A DNA stretch of 64,000 nucleotides from CAKZLS01 sp963786305 (GTDB lineage Bacteria > Pseudomonadota > Alphaproteobacteria > Rhodospirillales > Defluviicoccaceae): the NCBI GenBank assembly GCA_963786305.1, contig CAWAYL010000002.1:1-64000 (forward strand). The letters run 5' to 3'. The translations under genes were made by a program, and so were the position numbers. The stretch's first letter is position 1. The number at the start of each line of letters is the position of its first letter. Shown here in pieces: positions 1 to 9,878 of the stretch. Below the pieces are notes generated by a model. That model was not told the DNA's origin and ran no database searches. It worked only from the letters and a program-made list of their open reading frames with translations.

Positions 1-74
<74 letters not shown>

Positions 75-131
75 CTTTCGCGATAGACTATCTCCCTGGA
101 AAACGCATCGAGAGTTCCAGAAGATCGCCGC

Positions 132-382
132 TTATAACAAGGAACGGACAAACCTGTCCAGCAGCCACCGCCCGCGCGCATCATCCTCTTCCGGGACGCC
201 GTCGTGCTCCGGCTCCTCTTGCGACGGAATGCTGTAGGATTCATTAGCCATCGCCCAAGATCGATGTCGGCGCATCGTTTCGAGCAGAACGGCCGCCATT
301 TCACCTCGGCGGTCTTGCGGCAGACCGGGCACCGCGACCTCTTGAGGGGAACGACCTTCCCGTTCTGCGTGTCTTTCGTCAT
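132..382 (-). CDS. yacG: YacG-type DNA gyrase inhibitor / zinc-binding protein (one frameshift)
   Basis: Small zinc protein of the YacG family; the E. coli member binds GyrB and inhibits gyrase. The N-terminal part shows the C-x2-C...C-x3-C zinc site (CPVC, then FCSKRC) followed by the family signature ADIDLGRW. The acidic tail (NESYSIPSQEEPEHD) lies in another frame, so one base is missing near 247, where CTAATGAA would be expected to read L-x-N-E. With that repair the protein is about 83 residues, slightly longer than usual. The start ATG overlaps the stop of rng (ATGA), so the two are translationally coupled. Identification is firm; the break is probably a sequence error. Confidence 0.85.
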
Positions 383-1836
383 CGCTCAGTCCTCGCCGCG
401 TCGAATGGCGCCACGTCGAAACTCTCGGGATCGAGCGACGCGTTCTCGCGGACAACGACCGATACGCCCAATTGTTCCTCGACCTCGGACAGGCCCGCCG
501 CCGCGGCGTCCCGCAAGGCCGCCGCCACCGGCGGCGAAGCGGTGATCTGCAAAAGCGGGACGCCGCCGCCCGTCCGCGCCTCCGTCAGGACCCGGCGGAG
601 CGCGTCGTGGGCGATGGCCGCCGCCGAGCGGACCCGGCCGCCGCCCCCGCAGGCGGGGCATGCCGTCGTCAGTCGGCGCCCAAGGGATCGCTCGCCGCCG
701 CTGGCGGGTCAGCTCCACCAGCCCGAACGGCGTATACCCGGCGAGTTGAAACGGGCGGCGATCTCGTTCCAGGGCATCGGCGCAGCGCGGAGACCAAGCG
801 CGACCGGTTCTCGCGGCGGCGCATGGGGACGAAATCGATGACCATGTGGCCCGCCAGGTCGCGCAACCGGACGTGCCGAGCGACGGCTTCGGCCGCTTCC
901 AGGTTGACACGAAGCGCGGTGTCTTCCGGATCGCCGCGCGACGCCGCGCCGGTGTCGACGTCGATGGCGACCACCGCCGCCGTCTCGGCGATCTCGATCC
1001 TCCCGCCCGAGGGCAGAGCAACATCGGGCATGTAAAAGCGCCTGGATCTGTTCCTCGATCCCGTGGGCGTCGAACAGGTCCGGGCGCCGGCGTGGAATTC
1101 CCAGTGCCCGGCCAGGTCGGGCAGAAGCGTCCCGCATATCGGCGAGCCGCCGGGGACTGTCGGCGAGGACGCGATGAAAGGTCCGTCCGGACTCTTCAAT
1201 GACGGCGGCGAGCACGGCGTCGGGGCCGCGGCAGAAGGCGTTCGGCGGCCGCGCGGCCGATCGTCGCGTCTCGACGTCCGACCATGCATCGAGGTGCCGG
1301 CGGGCTTCCGCCGTGATCGTGTTCGCGGGAACATCTGCCGGCGATGCTGCGGACGATCCAGCCTCCCTTGTCCGTGGCCACCGCCGCCATGGCGTCGGCG
1401 AGGCGGGAACGCTCGGCCGCGTCGTCGATTCGCCGGGACAACCGCACCCCCGGTTGTCCCGGCAGAAACACGAGGTAGCGGCCCGGCAGCGACGGGCCGC
1501 GCCGTCAATTTGGCGCCCTTGGCGCCCACCGGCTCTTGCTGAACCTGGACCAGGACCGCGTCTCCCTCGGAGACGAAATCGCCGATGCGTCCACCGCTCG
1601 GACCCGCCGGCCCGGCCTCGGAAAGCCCGAGAAACCCGTCGCGCTCGAGACCCAGATCGACGAACGCGGCATCGATCTGCGCGGCCACCTTGACGACCCG
1701 GCCGAGCACGATGTCGCCGGCGCTCGGCACGATCGTCGGGTTGCGATATCACGAGGCGCCGGAGCACGCCGTCTTCGAGAAAGGCGGCGCGGGCCTCCGA
1801 ACCCAGATCGCTGATCAACACCTCGTCAACGGTCAT
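379..1836 (-). CDS. rng: Ribonuclease E/G family endoribonuclease (several frameshifts)
   Basis: RNase G-like protein that processes rRNA precursors and turns over mRNA. The start MTVDEVLISDLGSEARAAFL matches the family N-terminus. An S1-like segment follows (GDIVLGRVVKVAAQIDAAFV), and the catalytic DNase I-like region is recognisable (AVVAIDVDTGAA, NLEAAEAVARHVRLRDL, GHMVIDFVPM), so the Mg-binding aspartates are present. The pieces lie in three frames with breaks near 1750, 1480, 1340, 1080 and 780. The repaired length of about 485 residues fits RNase G rather than the longer RNase E. It overlaps maf upstream and yacG downstream by ATGA, forming the infA-maf-rng-yacG unit. The intact order and conserved motifs argue for assembly indels rather than a dead gene. 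Confidence 0.85.
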
Positions 1837-2443
1837 GCGGCGCGTTCCGGCCGGGGCCACTTGAGCAGGTTCCGGCCCCCGAGCAGGGCCGCCGTCTCGT
1901 AGAGCGGCAGGCCGACCACATTGGAATAGGACCCGATGATCGAGCGGACGAACGCCGCGGCCAGACCCTGAATCGCATATGCCCCGGCCTTGTCTTCCCA
2001 TTCTCCGCGAGGCCAGATAGGCGTCCATCTCCTCGCGGCTCAATCGCTTGAAGGCGACGGCGGTAATGACGAGGCGGTCGGTGACGCCGCCCTCGGGATC
2101 GACGAGAGCGACGCCGCCGTACACCCGGTGGCGGCGGCCCGACAGCCGCTGGAGGCATCGCCGCGCCTCGCGTTCGCTCGACGCTTTGGGCAGCGCCCTC
2201 CGGCCGCATGCGACCACCGTATCGGCGCCCAGCACCCAGGTCCCGGGACATCGTTCGGCAACGGCGCCGCGCCTTGGCGACGGCGAGGCGGCGCGCGAGA
2301 TCGCGCGGCAACTCGCCCTTCAGGGGCCGCTCATCGATGTCCGCGGGCACGACGTCGTCGGGGGTCACGCCGATTTGCGCAAGAAGGGCCAGACGCCGGG
2401 GCGACGCCGAAGCGAGGACGAAAGTGGGGAGCCACGAACTCAT
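1833..2443 (-). CDS. maf: Maf-family nucleotide pyrophosphatase (frameshifted)
   Basis: House-cleaning pyrophosphatase that hydrolyses non-canonical nucleoside triphosphates; septum and cell-division effects are reported for some members. The N-terminus carries the family motif VLASASPRR at residues 9-17. GADTVVACGRRALPKA and SREEMDAYL follow in the next frame, and the C-terminus (GSYSNVVGLPL-like, then LLKWPRPERAA) in a third. Breaks lie near 2260 and 2000. Length after repair is about 203 residues, normal for Maf. The ATG at 2443 was chosen because MSSWLPTFVLASASPRR matches the usual family start. The stop overlaps the rng start. Confidence 0.85.
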
Positions 2444-2496
2444 CGCAACGGGCAGGCACGGCCATCGACCCTGTTCAGTCCCGTTTCCGGCGGAGG

Positions 2497-2715
2497 TCAC
2501 TTGAAGCGGAAGGTAATCCGACCCTTTGTCAGGTCGTAGGGGGTGATTTCGACATTCACCCGGTCGCCGGCCAGCACCCGGATGCGGTTCTTGCGCATTT
2601 TGCCGGCGGTATGAGCGAGCACCTCGTGGTCGTTTTCCAGCTTCACCCTGAACATCGCGTTGGGGAGAAGTTCGGTAACCACTCCTTGAAATTCGAGAAC
2701 TTCTTCCTTGGCCAT
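2497..2715 (-). CDS. infA: Translation initiation factor IF-1
   Basis: Complete 72-residue IF-1, a single S1/OB-fold domain that occupies the A site of the 30S subunit during initiation. The sequence MAKEEVLEFQGVVTELLPNA through the conserved GDRVNVEITPYDLTKGRI is near canonical. It is intact and is the first gene of the infA-maf-rng-yacG series. Confidence 0.98.
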   Translation of the reverse strand: MAKEEVLEFQGVVTELLPNAMFRVKLENDHEVLAHTAGKMRKNRIRVLAGDRVNVEITPYDLTKGRITFRFK

Positions 2716-2746
2716 TCGTTCGACTGCTTTGGTTGTGGACAGCCCC

Positions 2747-3886
2747 CTACATGAACGTGATTTGCAGCGCGGTCAAGGGCGCATGCGGAAACTTGATGCG
2801 ATCGCGAAACAGATTTCGCCAAATGCGATTGCACGCAAGACCGGCCGATGCCGGGCGGCCGGGCGGCGGCGCGACGGCTATGCGGATGCGCGCGGCCGAC
2901 GCCGCTTCGGGTTTTTCGAACCGTGGCTCGACGAGCCGCAACGTTCGCGCCTGCTCAATGGCGTTCACGTGCCGTCCCATGGCGACCACCTCGAAGTGGC
3001 GCTTGTATTCGGCCAGGAAGTCGTTCATCCATCCCAGTTTGACGTCGGCCGAAACGCTCATGCCGGGGAAGAAACCAAGGGCATCGAGGTCGTCCTTGCC
3101 GAGGAAATCGAGCGGATGAAGGAGCATGGACGGCTGCACGCCGAACATCCGGCAGACCGCCAGCGCCGTGCGAAAGTAAAGACGCGCCAAAGCGGGAGAG
3201 AAGCCGGCGAGATAGATCAAGTAGCTGAAATGAAAAGGCAGTTTGACGACCGGCATGGTGGTGACCGGAACCTCTGTCAGCGCGCCCTCGCAAGCCGCCA
3301 CTGGTAGACGTCGGTGCTTCGCAATCCGTCGCGAAATCCGCCGAACAGTAGTCTTCCGCTCTTCCCGCTGTTCGGGCGTCAGCTTCGCGGTGAAGAAATA
3401 GTAGGTCCGCGCCAGCGGCCCCAGGAACGTCGGGAACGTAGACGCATCGAAGCGGTAACCGCGCCGCTTCAAGACCCTCAGCACACTCTCCGACACGCTG
3501 AACCCCGGTCCCCTGAAGCCCGTTGGCCGCTCGCCCGTGGCCTCCGCGATGGCGTCTTCGGCGCGGGCGATCTCGGTTTCGAGTTCGTCATCGGTATAGA
3601 GCTGAAGCCACGGCTCGTGGCGAAACGAGTGATTTCCCACCTCGTGACCGTGCTCGCAAATGGCCCGGAGCGCCGCGTGGTTCTTGGCGAGCGCGGCGTC
3701 CTGGCCAACGATGAAGAACGTGATGGTCAGGTCCCGTTCCTTGAGGAAATCGAGAACCCGCGGGACGACCAGATCGAGATAGGACGGAAAATCTTCCCAG
3801 CCCGGATCGCCATGGGTTTTCATGTACGACCACAGATTGTCGAGGTCGAGGGAGAGACTGGCAAGCGGTTTACCGTTGGCGGCCAT
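2747..3886 (-). CDS. Polysaccharide deacetylase (NodB homology domain)
   Basis: Intact 379-residue protein with a NodB-type deacetylase domain in about residues 10-200. Motif 1 is SLDLDNLW (residues 12-19, two aspartates), motif 2 is GNHSFRHEP (the H-S-x2-H metal site), and motif 3 is FRGPGFS. All metal ligands are visible, so it is probably active on an N-acetylated sugar polymer or lipid-linked glycan. The C-terminal 180 residues are less familiar and contain a hydrophobic stretch (PFHFSYLIYLAGFSPALARL). No signal peptide is evident. It is the last gene of the six-gene glycan operon, 18 bases after the flavoprotein. The true substrate cannot be read from sequence. Confidence 0.85.
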   Translation of the reverse strand: MAANGKPLASLSLDLDNLWSYMKTHGDPGWEDFPSYLDLVVPRVLDFLKERDLTITFFIVGQDAALAKNHAALRAICEHGHEVGNHSFRHEPWLQLYTDDELETEIARAEDAIAEATGERPTGFRGPGFSVSESVLRVLKRRGYRFDASTFPTFLGPLARTYYFFTAKLTPEQREERKTTVRRISRRIAKHRRLPVAACEGALTEVPVTTMPVVKLPFHFSYLIYLAGFSPALARLYFRTALAVCRMFGVQPSMLLHPLDFLGKDDLDALGFFPGMSVSADVKLGWMNDFLAEYKRHFEVVAMGRHVNAIEQARTLRLVEPRFEKPEAASAARIRIAVAPPPGRPASAGLACNRIWRNLFRDRIKFPHAPLTALQITFM

Positions 3887-3904
3887 ACTCTGCGGTTCTC
3901 CTCG

Positions 3905-5240
3905 CTATCCGCTCTGCCCGGATCGCTCGGCGGCCGCCAGCAGCCGCGGGATGGCGCTCTCGGCCAGCCCGACGGTTTCGTTGACGTTGAGCGTGCCGTT
4001 GACGATATGCGCGGAGTTGACGACGTGCAGGCCGGGTACCGATGTGATCATGGGAGGAAGCCGATCCGAGTAATCGAGGGTGGAGATCGCGAGCACCTGG
4101 CGCACGCGCGAGAGACGAAAACACAGAACCTCGTCGGGATCCAGATCCGGGTACATTTTTGTGAGACCCGCCATGAACCGCTTCTCCACCTCGGCATCGG
4201 AGAGCGACCAATAGGGGTCGTCCGACGTCACGTAGCGAGGCAGATAGACCAGCGACCGGCCGCCCAACTGGTCGGTGCCGATCAGCGCGGTCATCTCGAC
4301 GATCGCCGTGAAGGGAATGGTTTCGTCGGTGATGTAGGTCAAATAGTATTCCGCGAGGGGCCGCTTCAGGACCAGCGACGCGCAGACGATCCCCTGATAG
4401 GTGATGCCTTCGAGCCGATCCTTTTCCTCCGCCTGGAGCCCGACGCAGATCCGCGAGGCCAGGGGGCCGGCGAGCGTCACGACGACCTGATCATAGTTCT
4501 GATCGCCGAGACGCGAGCGAACCTGGACGCCGCCGCTGGAACGCTCGATCCGCTCCACCGGGCACCCGAGTTCCAGAGACACGCCGCGGGCCGCCAGGCG
4601 CTCGGCCAGCCGTTGCAGGATCCGGTCGTACCCGCCGGGAATGAAGCCGAACATTTCGGTCTTCAGGCCGCTTCGCCGCGCGGCGTACAACCGGCGGATC
4701 ACCGCCCAGATAAACGAGGCCGACGCCATTGGTGTAATTGTCGCCGAGCTTGGCGCGCAACAGGGGCCGCCAGATCCGCTCGAACACGCGGCGGCCCGAG
4801 AGCTTGACGAGCCAGTCGGTCAGCGGGATCCGCTCCAGAGGCCGGCCATCCTCGATCCGCGAGGCATACATGATGGTTCCGGCCAGACGGACCTTGTCCA
4901 CCAGGCGAAGCGGCGGGAATTTGAGGTAGTCGATGGCATTGTTCAGCCGGAACAGGCGGCCGTCGGCATAGAACCCGGTTTGCGTGGTTCGCCACTCGAA
5001 ATCGCCGTCGAGATCGATTTCCCCGAGCAGCGTCCGCAGATGGCTGTCCGAAAGCAAGGTCACGTGGTAGTGGCGGTCCCAGACGATATCACCGAGCTGC
5101 CACGCCGATGCGAGACCACCCAGTTCCGGAGCCGCCTCCAAGACCGTGACCCGGTGTCCGGCGCCGGACAGCCGCCACGCCAGGGCGAGGCCGAGCATGC
5201 CGCCGCCGACCACGCACCAGCTCCGCTTGGTCTCGGTCAT
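3905..5240 (-). CDS. FAD-dependent oxidoreductase, amine oxidase / UDP-galactopyranose mutase-like (one frameshift)
   Basis: The N-terminus carries a Rossmann dinucleotide motif (VVGGGMLGLALAWRLSGAG, residues 8-26) followed by the flavin-contacting VLEAAPELGGLASAW. This is typical of flavoproteins related to protoporphyrinogen oxidase, phytoene desaturase and UDP-galactopyranose mutase. The C-terminal FAD segment (PGLHVVNSAHIVNGTLNVNETV) is present. The two halves lie in different frames joining near 4730. Repaired length is about 445 residues. The start overlaps the stop of the acetyltransferase (TAATG). Homologues often accompany glycosyltransferases and deacetylases in glycan loci. A role in modifying a nucleotide- or lipid-linked sugar is inferred from context only. 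Confidence 0.8.
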
Positions 5241-5900
5241 TACAAACTCCGATGCGTGGAGTCTCCGGGGGATTCTCCGGGCGGATCGAGCTCGATGACG
5301 CTTCCGTTGTCCAGGCGGTAGCGCAAACCGCACGCCCCGCAAGACAGGTCATCCGTGGTGTCCGGAACGCGCTCCCTCGAACCTCAGGACCGGCTCACCG
5401 CATCGGCAGACGATCCCCACCGACCGCGCCGGGTGCCCGATCACCATGTGAAAATCGGGCACGGTGCGGGTCACCACCGCCCCCATTCCCACCATGGCGA
5501 AGCGGCCGATTTCCAGATCGCCACCGATGACGCACCGCGCGCCGATGGTGGCGCCCGCCCGAACACGGGTCTCGAGCGTCAGTTCGTCCGGGCCCGAGTC
5601 GCGCAGTTCGGCGAGATCCGGTGTGGTCGCGCGGGGAAATCGGTCATTGGTGAAGGTGGTGCCGGCCGCGATCATCACCCCCGTCTCGATGGTGACGCCC
5701 GTACATATGTAGACGAAGGCGTTGATCTTGACGCGATCGGCGATGTCCACACCATAGGCGACATAGGTTTTCTCGCCGACGATGCACTCGGACCCGATGC
5801 GACAGGGGGCGCGCACGTGGACATTGTCCCAGACGCTCGTCGCATCGCCGATGACGGCCCCGTCTTCGACGAGGGCGGTGGGGTGTATGCGCGCGGTCAT
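5240..5900 (-). CDS. Left-handed beta-helix N-acetyltransferase with C-terminal zinc ribbon (frameshift near C-terminus)
   Basis: Hexapeptide-repeat acetyltransferase resembling WbpD (UDP-2-acetamido-3-amino-2,3-dideoxy-glucuronate N-acetyltransferase). Repeats run from residue 8 (ALVEDGAVIGDATSVWDNV) to GARCVIGGDLEIGRFAMVG, then the typical GHPARSVGIVCRCGEPV. The first frame stops soon after (ARSGHHG), but the next frame supplies DDLSCGACGLRYRL and ends at a TAA overlapping the flavoprotein ATG. The C-R-C-G...C-G-A-C-G pair makes a complete zinc ribbon, as in many WbpD relatives. One indel near 5357 therefore separates the halves. Repaired length is about 219 residues. It is nine bases after the dehydrogenase gene. 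Confidence 0.85.
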
Positions 5901-5908
5901 GAGCGACG

Positions 5909-6937
5909 CTAGGCCGCCGTGCTGCTTCTGGGCATCGACACCGCCGCGTCCGACCCGTCGATCGTGACCCAGCCGCCTTGCTTCAGGGACATGTACGCCG
6001 CCTGGATGACCTCGACCGAAGCGATGGCGTCGGCATTGGAGATCAGCAGCGGCTCCGTCCCGCGGACGCGATTGCAGAAATTGCGGATCTGACCCTGAAA
6101 CGCCGAGAGCTTGTCATATCCACGGCCGAAGACAACCCACTCGGCGCTGGATTTCTGCTTGTAGCGGGACTCCTGCCATCCGAGAAGAATGGTGCCGTCC
6201 GTCCCGTAAACCCGAATGAACGTATCGAGATCCTTGTTCAGGCTCCACGACAGGTCGATATGGGCCGTCGCCCCGCTTTTCGTATGGACGAACAGGTTCG
6301 CCGAGTCCTCCACCGGAATGTCCTGGATTCGGGTCCCCTCGACGGCCAGCACATCGACGATCGGGCCCAGCAGATACCGCACGATGTCGACCGAATGGGT
6401 GCCGTTGTCGATCAACACACCGCCGCCGCCGATCTTCGGATCGGAATTCCAGCGGCGCTCCATGTTGACACTGGAGGCGAACGCGTTCTCCAGAAGAATG
6501 ACGTCGCCCAGAAGACCCGACGTGATGATGGACCGGGCGCGAATGACGTCTTCCACATAGCGGAACTTCGACGCCATGGCCAGGATCACACCTTTGCTCT
6601 CGGCCGCCTCGCAAAGCGCGCGCGCAGTGGCCGTGTCCGTGCTCAAGGGCTTCTCGCAAAGAACGGGAACACCGCGGTCGATGAAGTACCCGGCGATCTC
6701 CGAGTGGGTCGACGGCGGCGTACAGACGATGACGGCCTCGCAGCCGGCCTTTTCCACCAAGTCTTGATGCGACGGGTAACTTTCGCAGTTCATCGACTCG
6801 GCGGCGGCGGCGGCCGCTTCGGCGCGGGTGTCGGCGATGCCGACAAGCCGCGCGACGGCGGAGTTTTCCAGCGCCTTCGTGTATGACTGGGCGATGGCGC
6901 CCGCCCCGACCAGTCCGAGCTTGAGTGGTTCAGTCAT
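5909..6937 (-). CDS. Gfo/Idh/MocA family NAD(P)-dependent sugar dehydrogenase
   Basis: Intact 342-residue oxidoreductase. The N-terminal Rossmann motif is KLGLVGAGAIAQSYTKAL, and the family signature CEKPLSTD, whose lysine is catalytic in the family, lies near residue 100. The C-terminal domain contains GGGVLIDNGTHSVDIVRYLL, including the usual active-site histidine. Placed between a DegT aminotransferase and a WbpD-like acetyltransferase, it is a good candidate for the 3-dehydrogenase step (WbpB-like) of a 2,3-diamino-sugar pathway. That role is inference. ATG 6937 was chosen because MTEPLKLGLVGAG aligns with the family start and follows the upstream TAA by one base. Confidence 0.88.
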   Translation of the reverse strand: MTEPLKLGLVGAGAIAQSYTKALENSAVARLVGIADTRAEAAAAAAESMNCESYPSHQDLVEKAGCEAVIVCTPPSTHSEIAGYFIDRGVPVLCEKPLSTDTATARALCEAAESKGVILAMASKFRYVEDVIRARSIITSGLLGDVILLENAFASSVNMERRWNSDPKIGGGGVLIDNGTHSVDIVRYLLGPIVDVLAVEGTRIQDIPVEDSANLFVHTKSGATAHIDLSWSLNKDLDTFIRVYGTDGTILLGWQESRYKQKSSAEWVVFGRGYDKLSAFQGQIRNFCNRVRGTEPLLISNADAIASVEVIQAAYMSLKQGGWVTIDGSDAAVSMPRSSTAA

Positions 6938-6938
6938 G

Positions 6939-8178
6939 TTAGCCCCCATTGCGAAGCGATTGATGAGCCGAGCGGATCGCCGCGGCGATGTAGTCGATGT
7001 GCGTCTCGGTGTAGAGCTCGTTCCACGGCAAAACGAGGATGTCGTGGAGCCCCTTGAACGTTCCCGGGAAATTCTCCGGCGCGTAGTCGACCGCCTCCGG
7101 CCGGGCCAGCGTGAACGGAAAACGGCTGTTTCCGAAGGTCCGCTGATCCTTGATGACCTGCGCACTGGAACGCCGGTTTCTGGATATAGCGCGGCGCCGT
7201 CGCAATTCCCTTTTTCTTGAGGGCCGCGCCCAGCGCCGGCGAACCACCGGGCAGTTCGTTCTCGTCCACCCAAACGCAATACCGCCAATACGAATGAACC
7301 GTGTTGTCGGCTTGCCACGGCGGCGAGATGCCGGGCAGATCGGAGATCTGATCGGTCAGGCGATGAGCCATGTCGATCCGCTGCTTCACGCCCCCCTCCA
7401 GCTTGTCCATTTGCGCCACGGCAACCGCGCCCTGCAACTCCGTCAGACGGTAGTTCGGAGCAAGGAAATAGTGATCGGGGTTCGGATCGCCGTATCCCCA
7501 GGCCTTGTTGACGAACAACCGCATACGCCGGGCGAGGCCGGGACATACGGACACGCACGCGCCCCCCTCGCCGGTGGTGATGTGCTTGCCCTGCTGGAGG
7601 CTGAAGCAGCCAATGGCGCCAATGGTGCCGACCATCTGACCGTTGACCTTCGCGAGATAGGCCTGCGCGCAGTCCTCGATGACGGAAATATTATGCTTGT
7701 CGGCGAGCTTCATGATCGCCGGCATCTCGGCGGGGTTGCCGAACAGGTGAGTGACGATGATGCCGCGGGTACGGGGGCTCAATCGATCTTCGATGGTCTT
7801 TGCGGTGACATTGCAGGTGCGCGGGTCGACGTCGGCGAATACCGGAATTGCGCCCTGATAGAGGATCGGCGCAATGGCCCCCATGTCGGTGATCGGTGAA
7901 CTGATGATCTCGTCGCCCGGTTCCGGGTCCAACGCGGCAACGGCGGTATGAATGGCGGCGGTTCCAGACGCGCACGCCACCGCGTGCCGGACTTCGAGAA
8001 GTTCCTCGTAGCGTCGCTCCAAGGCGTTGACCGCCGTGCCTTTGGTCGACGTCAGGGTACCGCTCTCGATGACGCTGGTCAGAGCCGCGATCTCTTCTTT
8101 CCCAAGGGTCCGGCCCGTGTGATCCTGGTCCGATGGCAGTTCGATCATCGGGTCGTCTACCGCTGCAAGCGTGCTCAT
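6939..8178 (-). CDS. DegT/DnrJ/EryC1-family sugar aminotransferase (one frameshift)
   Basis: PLP-dependent aminotransferase that aminates keto-sugars. Landmarks in order: VACASGTAAIHTAVAAL (phosphate-binding loop), VIEDCAQAYLA (PLP-contacting Asp), and FSLQQGKHITTGEGG with the Schiff-base lysine. The C-terminal part (KDQRTFGNSRFPF...LVLPWNELYTETHIDYI) is in another frame, joined near 7170. Repaired length is about 413 residues. The start overlaps the stop of the upstream fusion gene (ATGA). The family is secure; the sugar substrate is unknown. With its neighbours it fits a WbpE-like role in nucleotide diamino-sugar synthesis. Confidence 0.87.
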
Positions 8179-9878
8179 GGAACTTCTCCTGGTTGACTTG
8201 ATTGTTGAGGGCGAAACTGCCGCGAGACGCGTTCCGCCACTAGATGGGCGAGCAAGGCGAGGTGGCCGCGAATGGTCTTCAGATTGCGCATTTTAGAATG
8301 TCCGAGCAGCCTCACTTCCATGACGGCCGGACATTCGGCAACACCTCTTCCGTTCATATCCAGTTGGCTCAAGATCTCCGTAATACCGACAAATCCATCA
8401 TACCGCAAAGTTATGTTTTTGACGGCGGACGCACGGTACACGCGAAAACAGCTGGTATAGGTGGCGAGCTTGTTGTGGAGCACGAGACGGTATAGGGCGG
8501 ACAAACCCCGCGACAGGAACAGGCGCCAGCCGGGGGCGTTGATGACCCCGCCCAGTTCATGATAAGGCGACGCCGTAATGAGATCGAAGCCGGGCGTCAG
8601 CATGGGAACCATGTCCCGCAACTGAGATGGATCGTAGGTGCCGTCGCAGTCTATGGCGCAAACGATCTCGGTATTGGCGTTGACGATGCCGGTGAGGGTC
8701 GCCGCCGCGACGCCCCGGTTGCGCGAATGACGAACCAGCGAACTGTCCGCCCGGTCTCCGAAGATTTCGTTCAGCCGCTCCCAGGTGCGGTCCTTGCTGC
8801 CGTCGTCCACGAGGACATACGAAACATCGTACTCTTCCGCCACCGACTCGCTGAAGCTCTTCAAGGTATTCGCAAGATAGCCCAGCGTGGCTTCCTCGTT
8901 GTAGCATGGAACAACCACGCTTATGGGCCGGGGGGCTTCGCGATCGGCGGGGCGGGCGGACACGCTCGCCGGTGACGCCGACGGCGGCTCTTCCACAAGC
9001 TCGGGCTTGACGGCCTTGGCGGCCGGCAGCTTCAAATACTCGGCGACCGACGAAAATTGATAGGTCGAAAGGTAGTAGCGGACCCTTTCGAGCATGACGT
9101 CGAGATTGCGGTAATGACGAACCCGCTGCAACCGCGCGGCCGCGGTGATGCGCGGCTGGTCGGGGTCCAGTTCCCAGATATGGAAATAGAAGAAAAGGGG
9201 CGCGGGAATGGTCCGGTCCCAGTCGGCGACGGCCTTGCGAACGAACCGATCTGGCAACTGGCGCACGTAGTTGCCGCCGGAAAATGGAACATAGAAAGGT
9301 CCAAACTTCCAACTCGACAAAGGGATCTCCCAAATTTCGGACAATTCGAACTTGTGGAGATGCGGAAAGCGCCGAAACGGCTCGTCGGCGAACTCGGTCC
9401 CGAGAACGCGGATGCTGGTGTCGTACCTGAAACCCTCCTGGCACAGAATATCGAGCGCCCAAAGATCCTTTCGGGTGAACCAGTCCGTGGCGATGCGGTA
9501 GCCCCTCACCTCGGTTTCGCCGGCGCGTTCAAGGGCGTTGCGCGACCGGACGGCGTCTTCGCGGAACTCTTCGGGGGACATCTGACTGATGGGACGGTGA
9601 AAATAGCCCTTGCTGGCGATCTCATGGCCGCGCCGCACGACCTCCTTGATGACATCCGGCTGATGATCCGCAATCCAACCGAGCGCGAAAAAAGTGGCCT
9701 TGATGCCCATTTCGTCCAGCAGATCGAGCGTGAAAAGCGTGTTGTGCTGAACACGGCTCTCGAACCTGTGCCAATAGCCAGGAGGCACGACACGCCTGAC
9801 GGACGCGACATGACAATAGTCCTCGAGAACCACCGAGAGAATGTGACGGCGTGGCTCGCTGTCAATAATATCCTTCAT
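8175..9878 (-). CDS. Polysaccharide deacetylase-like (XrtA/PEP-CTERM type) – family 2 glycosyltransferase fusion
   Basis: Intact 567-residue two-domain protein. Residues 1-280 resemble the deacetylase with DUF3473 found in PEP-CTERM/exosortase exopolysaccharide loci (TLDLLDEMGIKATFFALGWIA, FYFHIWELDPDQPR, RHYRNLDVMLERVRYYL). Residues 315-545 are a GT-A glycosyltransferase (ISVVVPCYNEEATL, VLVDDGSKDRTW, CAIDCDGTYDPSQL with a D-x-D). The deacetylase motifs are altered: the usual V-D-V-E-D-Y reads V-V-L-E-D-Y, the H-G-Y-x-H site reads K-G-Y-F-H, and the R-A-P loop reads YRIATDWF. That half may be inactive or changed in specificity. It is the first gene of the six-gene operon, with 298 bases of non-coding sequence upstream. 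Confidence 0.85.
   Translation of the reverse strand: MKDIIDSEPRRHILSVVLEDYCHVASVRRVVPPGYWHRFESRVQHNTLFTLDLLDEMGIKATFFALGWIADHQPDVIKEVVRRGHEIASKGYFHRPISQMSPEEFREDAVRSRNALERAGETEVRGYRIATDWFTRKDLWALDILCQEGFRYDTSIRVLGTEFADEPFRRFPHLHKFELSEIWEIPLSSWKFGPFYVPFSGGNYVRQLPDRFVRKAVADWDRTIPAPLFFYFHIWELDPDQPRITAAARLQRVRHYRNLDVMLERVRYYLSTYQFSSVAEYLKLPAAKAVKPELVEEPPSASPASVSARPADREAPRPISVVVPCYNEEATLGYLANTLKSFSESVAEEYDVSYVLVDDGSKDRTWERLNEIFGDRADSSLVRHSRNRGVAAATLTGIVNANTEIVCAIDCDGTYDPSQLRDMVPMLTPGFDLITASPYHELGGVINAPGWRLFLSRGLSALYRLVLHNKLATYTSCFRVYRASAVKNITLRYDGFVGITEILSQLDMNGRGVAECPAVMEVRLLGHSKMRNLKTIRGHLALLAHLVAERVSRQFRPQQSSQPGEVP

Noticed and set aside
386..2235. Long overlapping reading frames across rng and maf as separate genes
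   Set aside because: They are fragments and shadows of rng and maf. Motif order follows a single RNase G and a single Maf once frames are joined.
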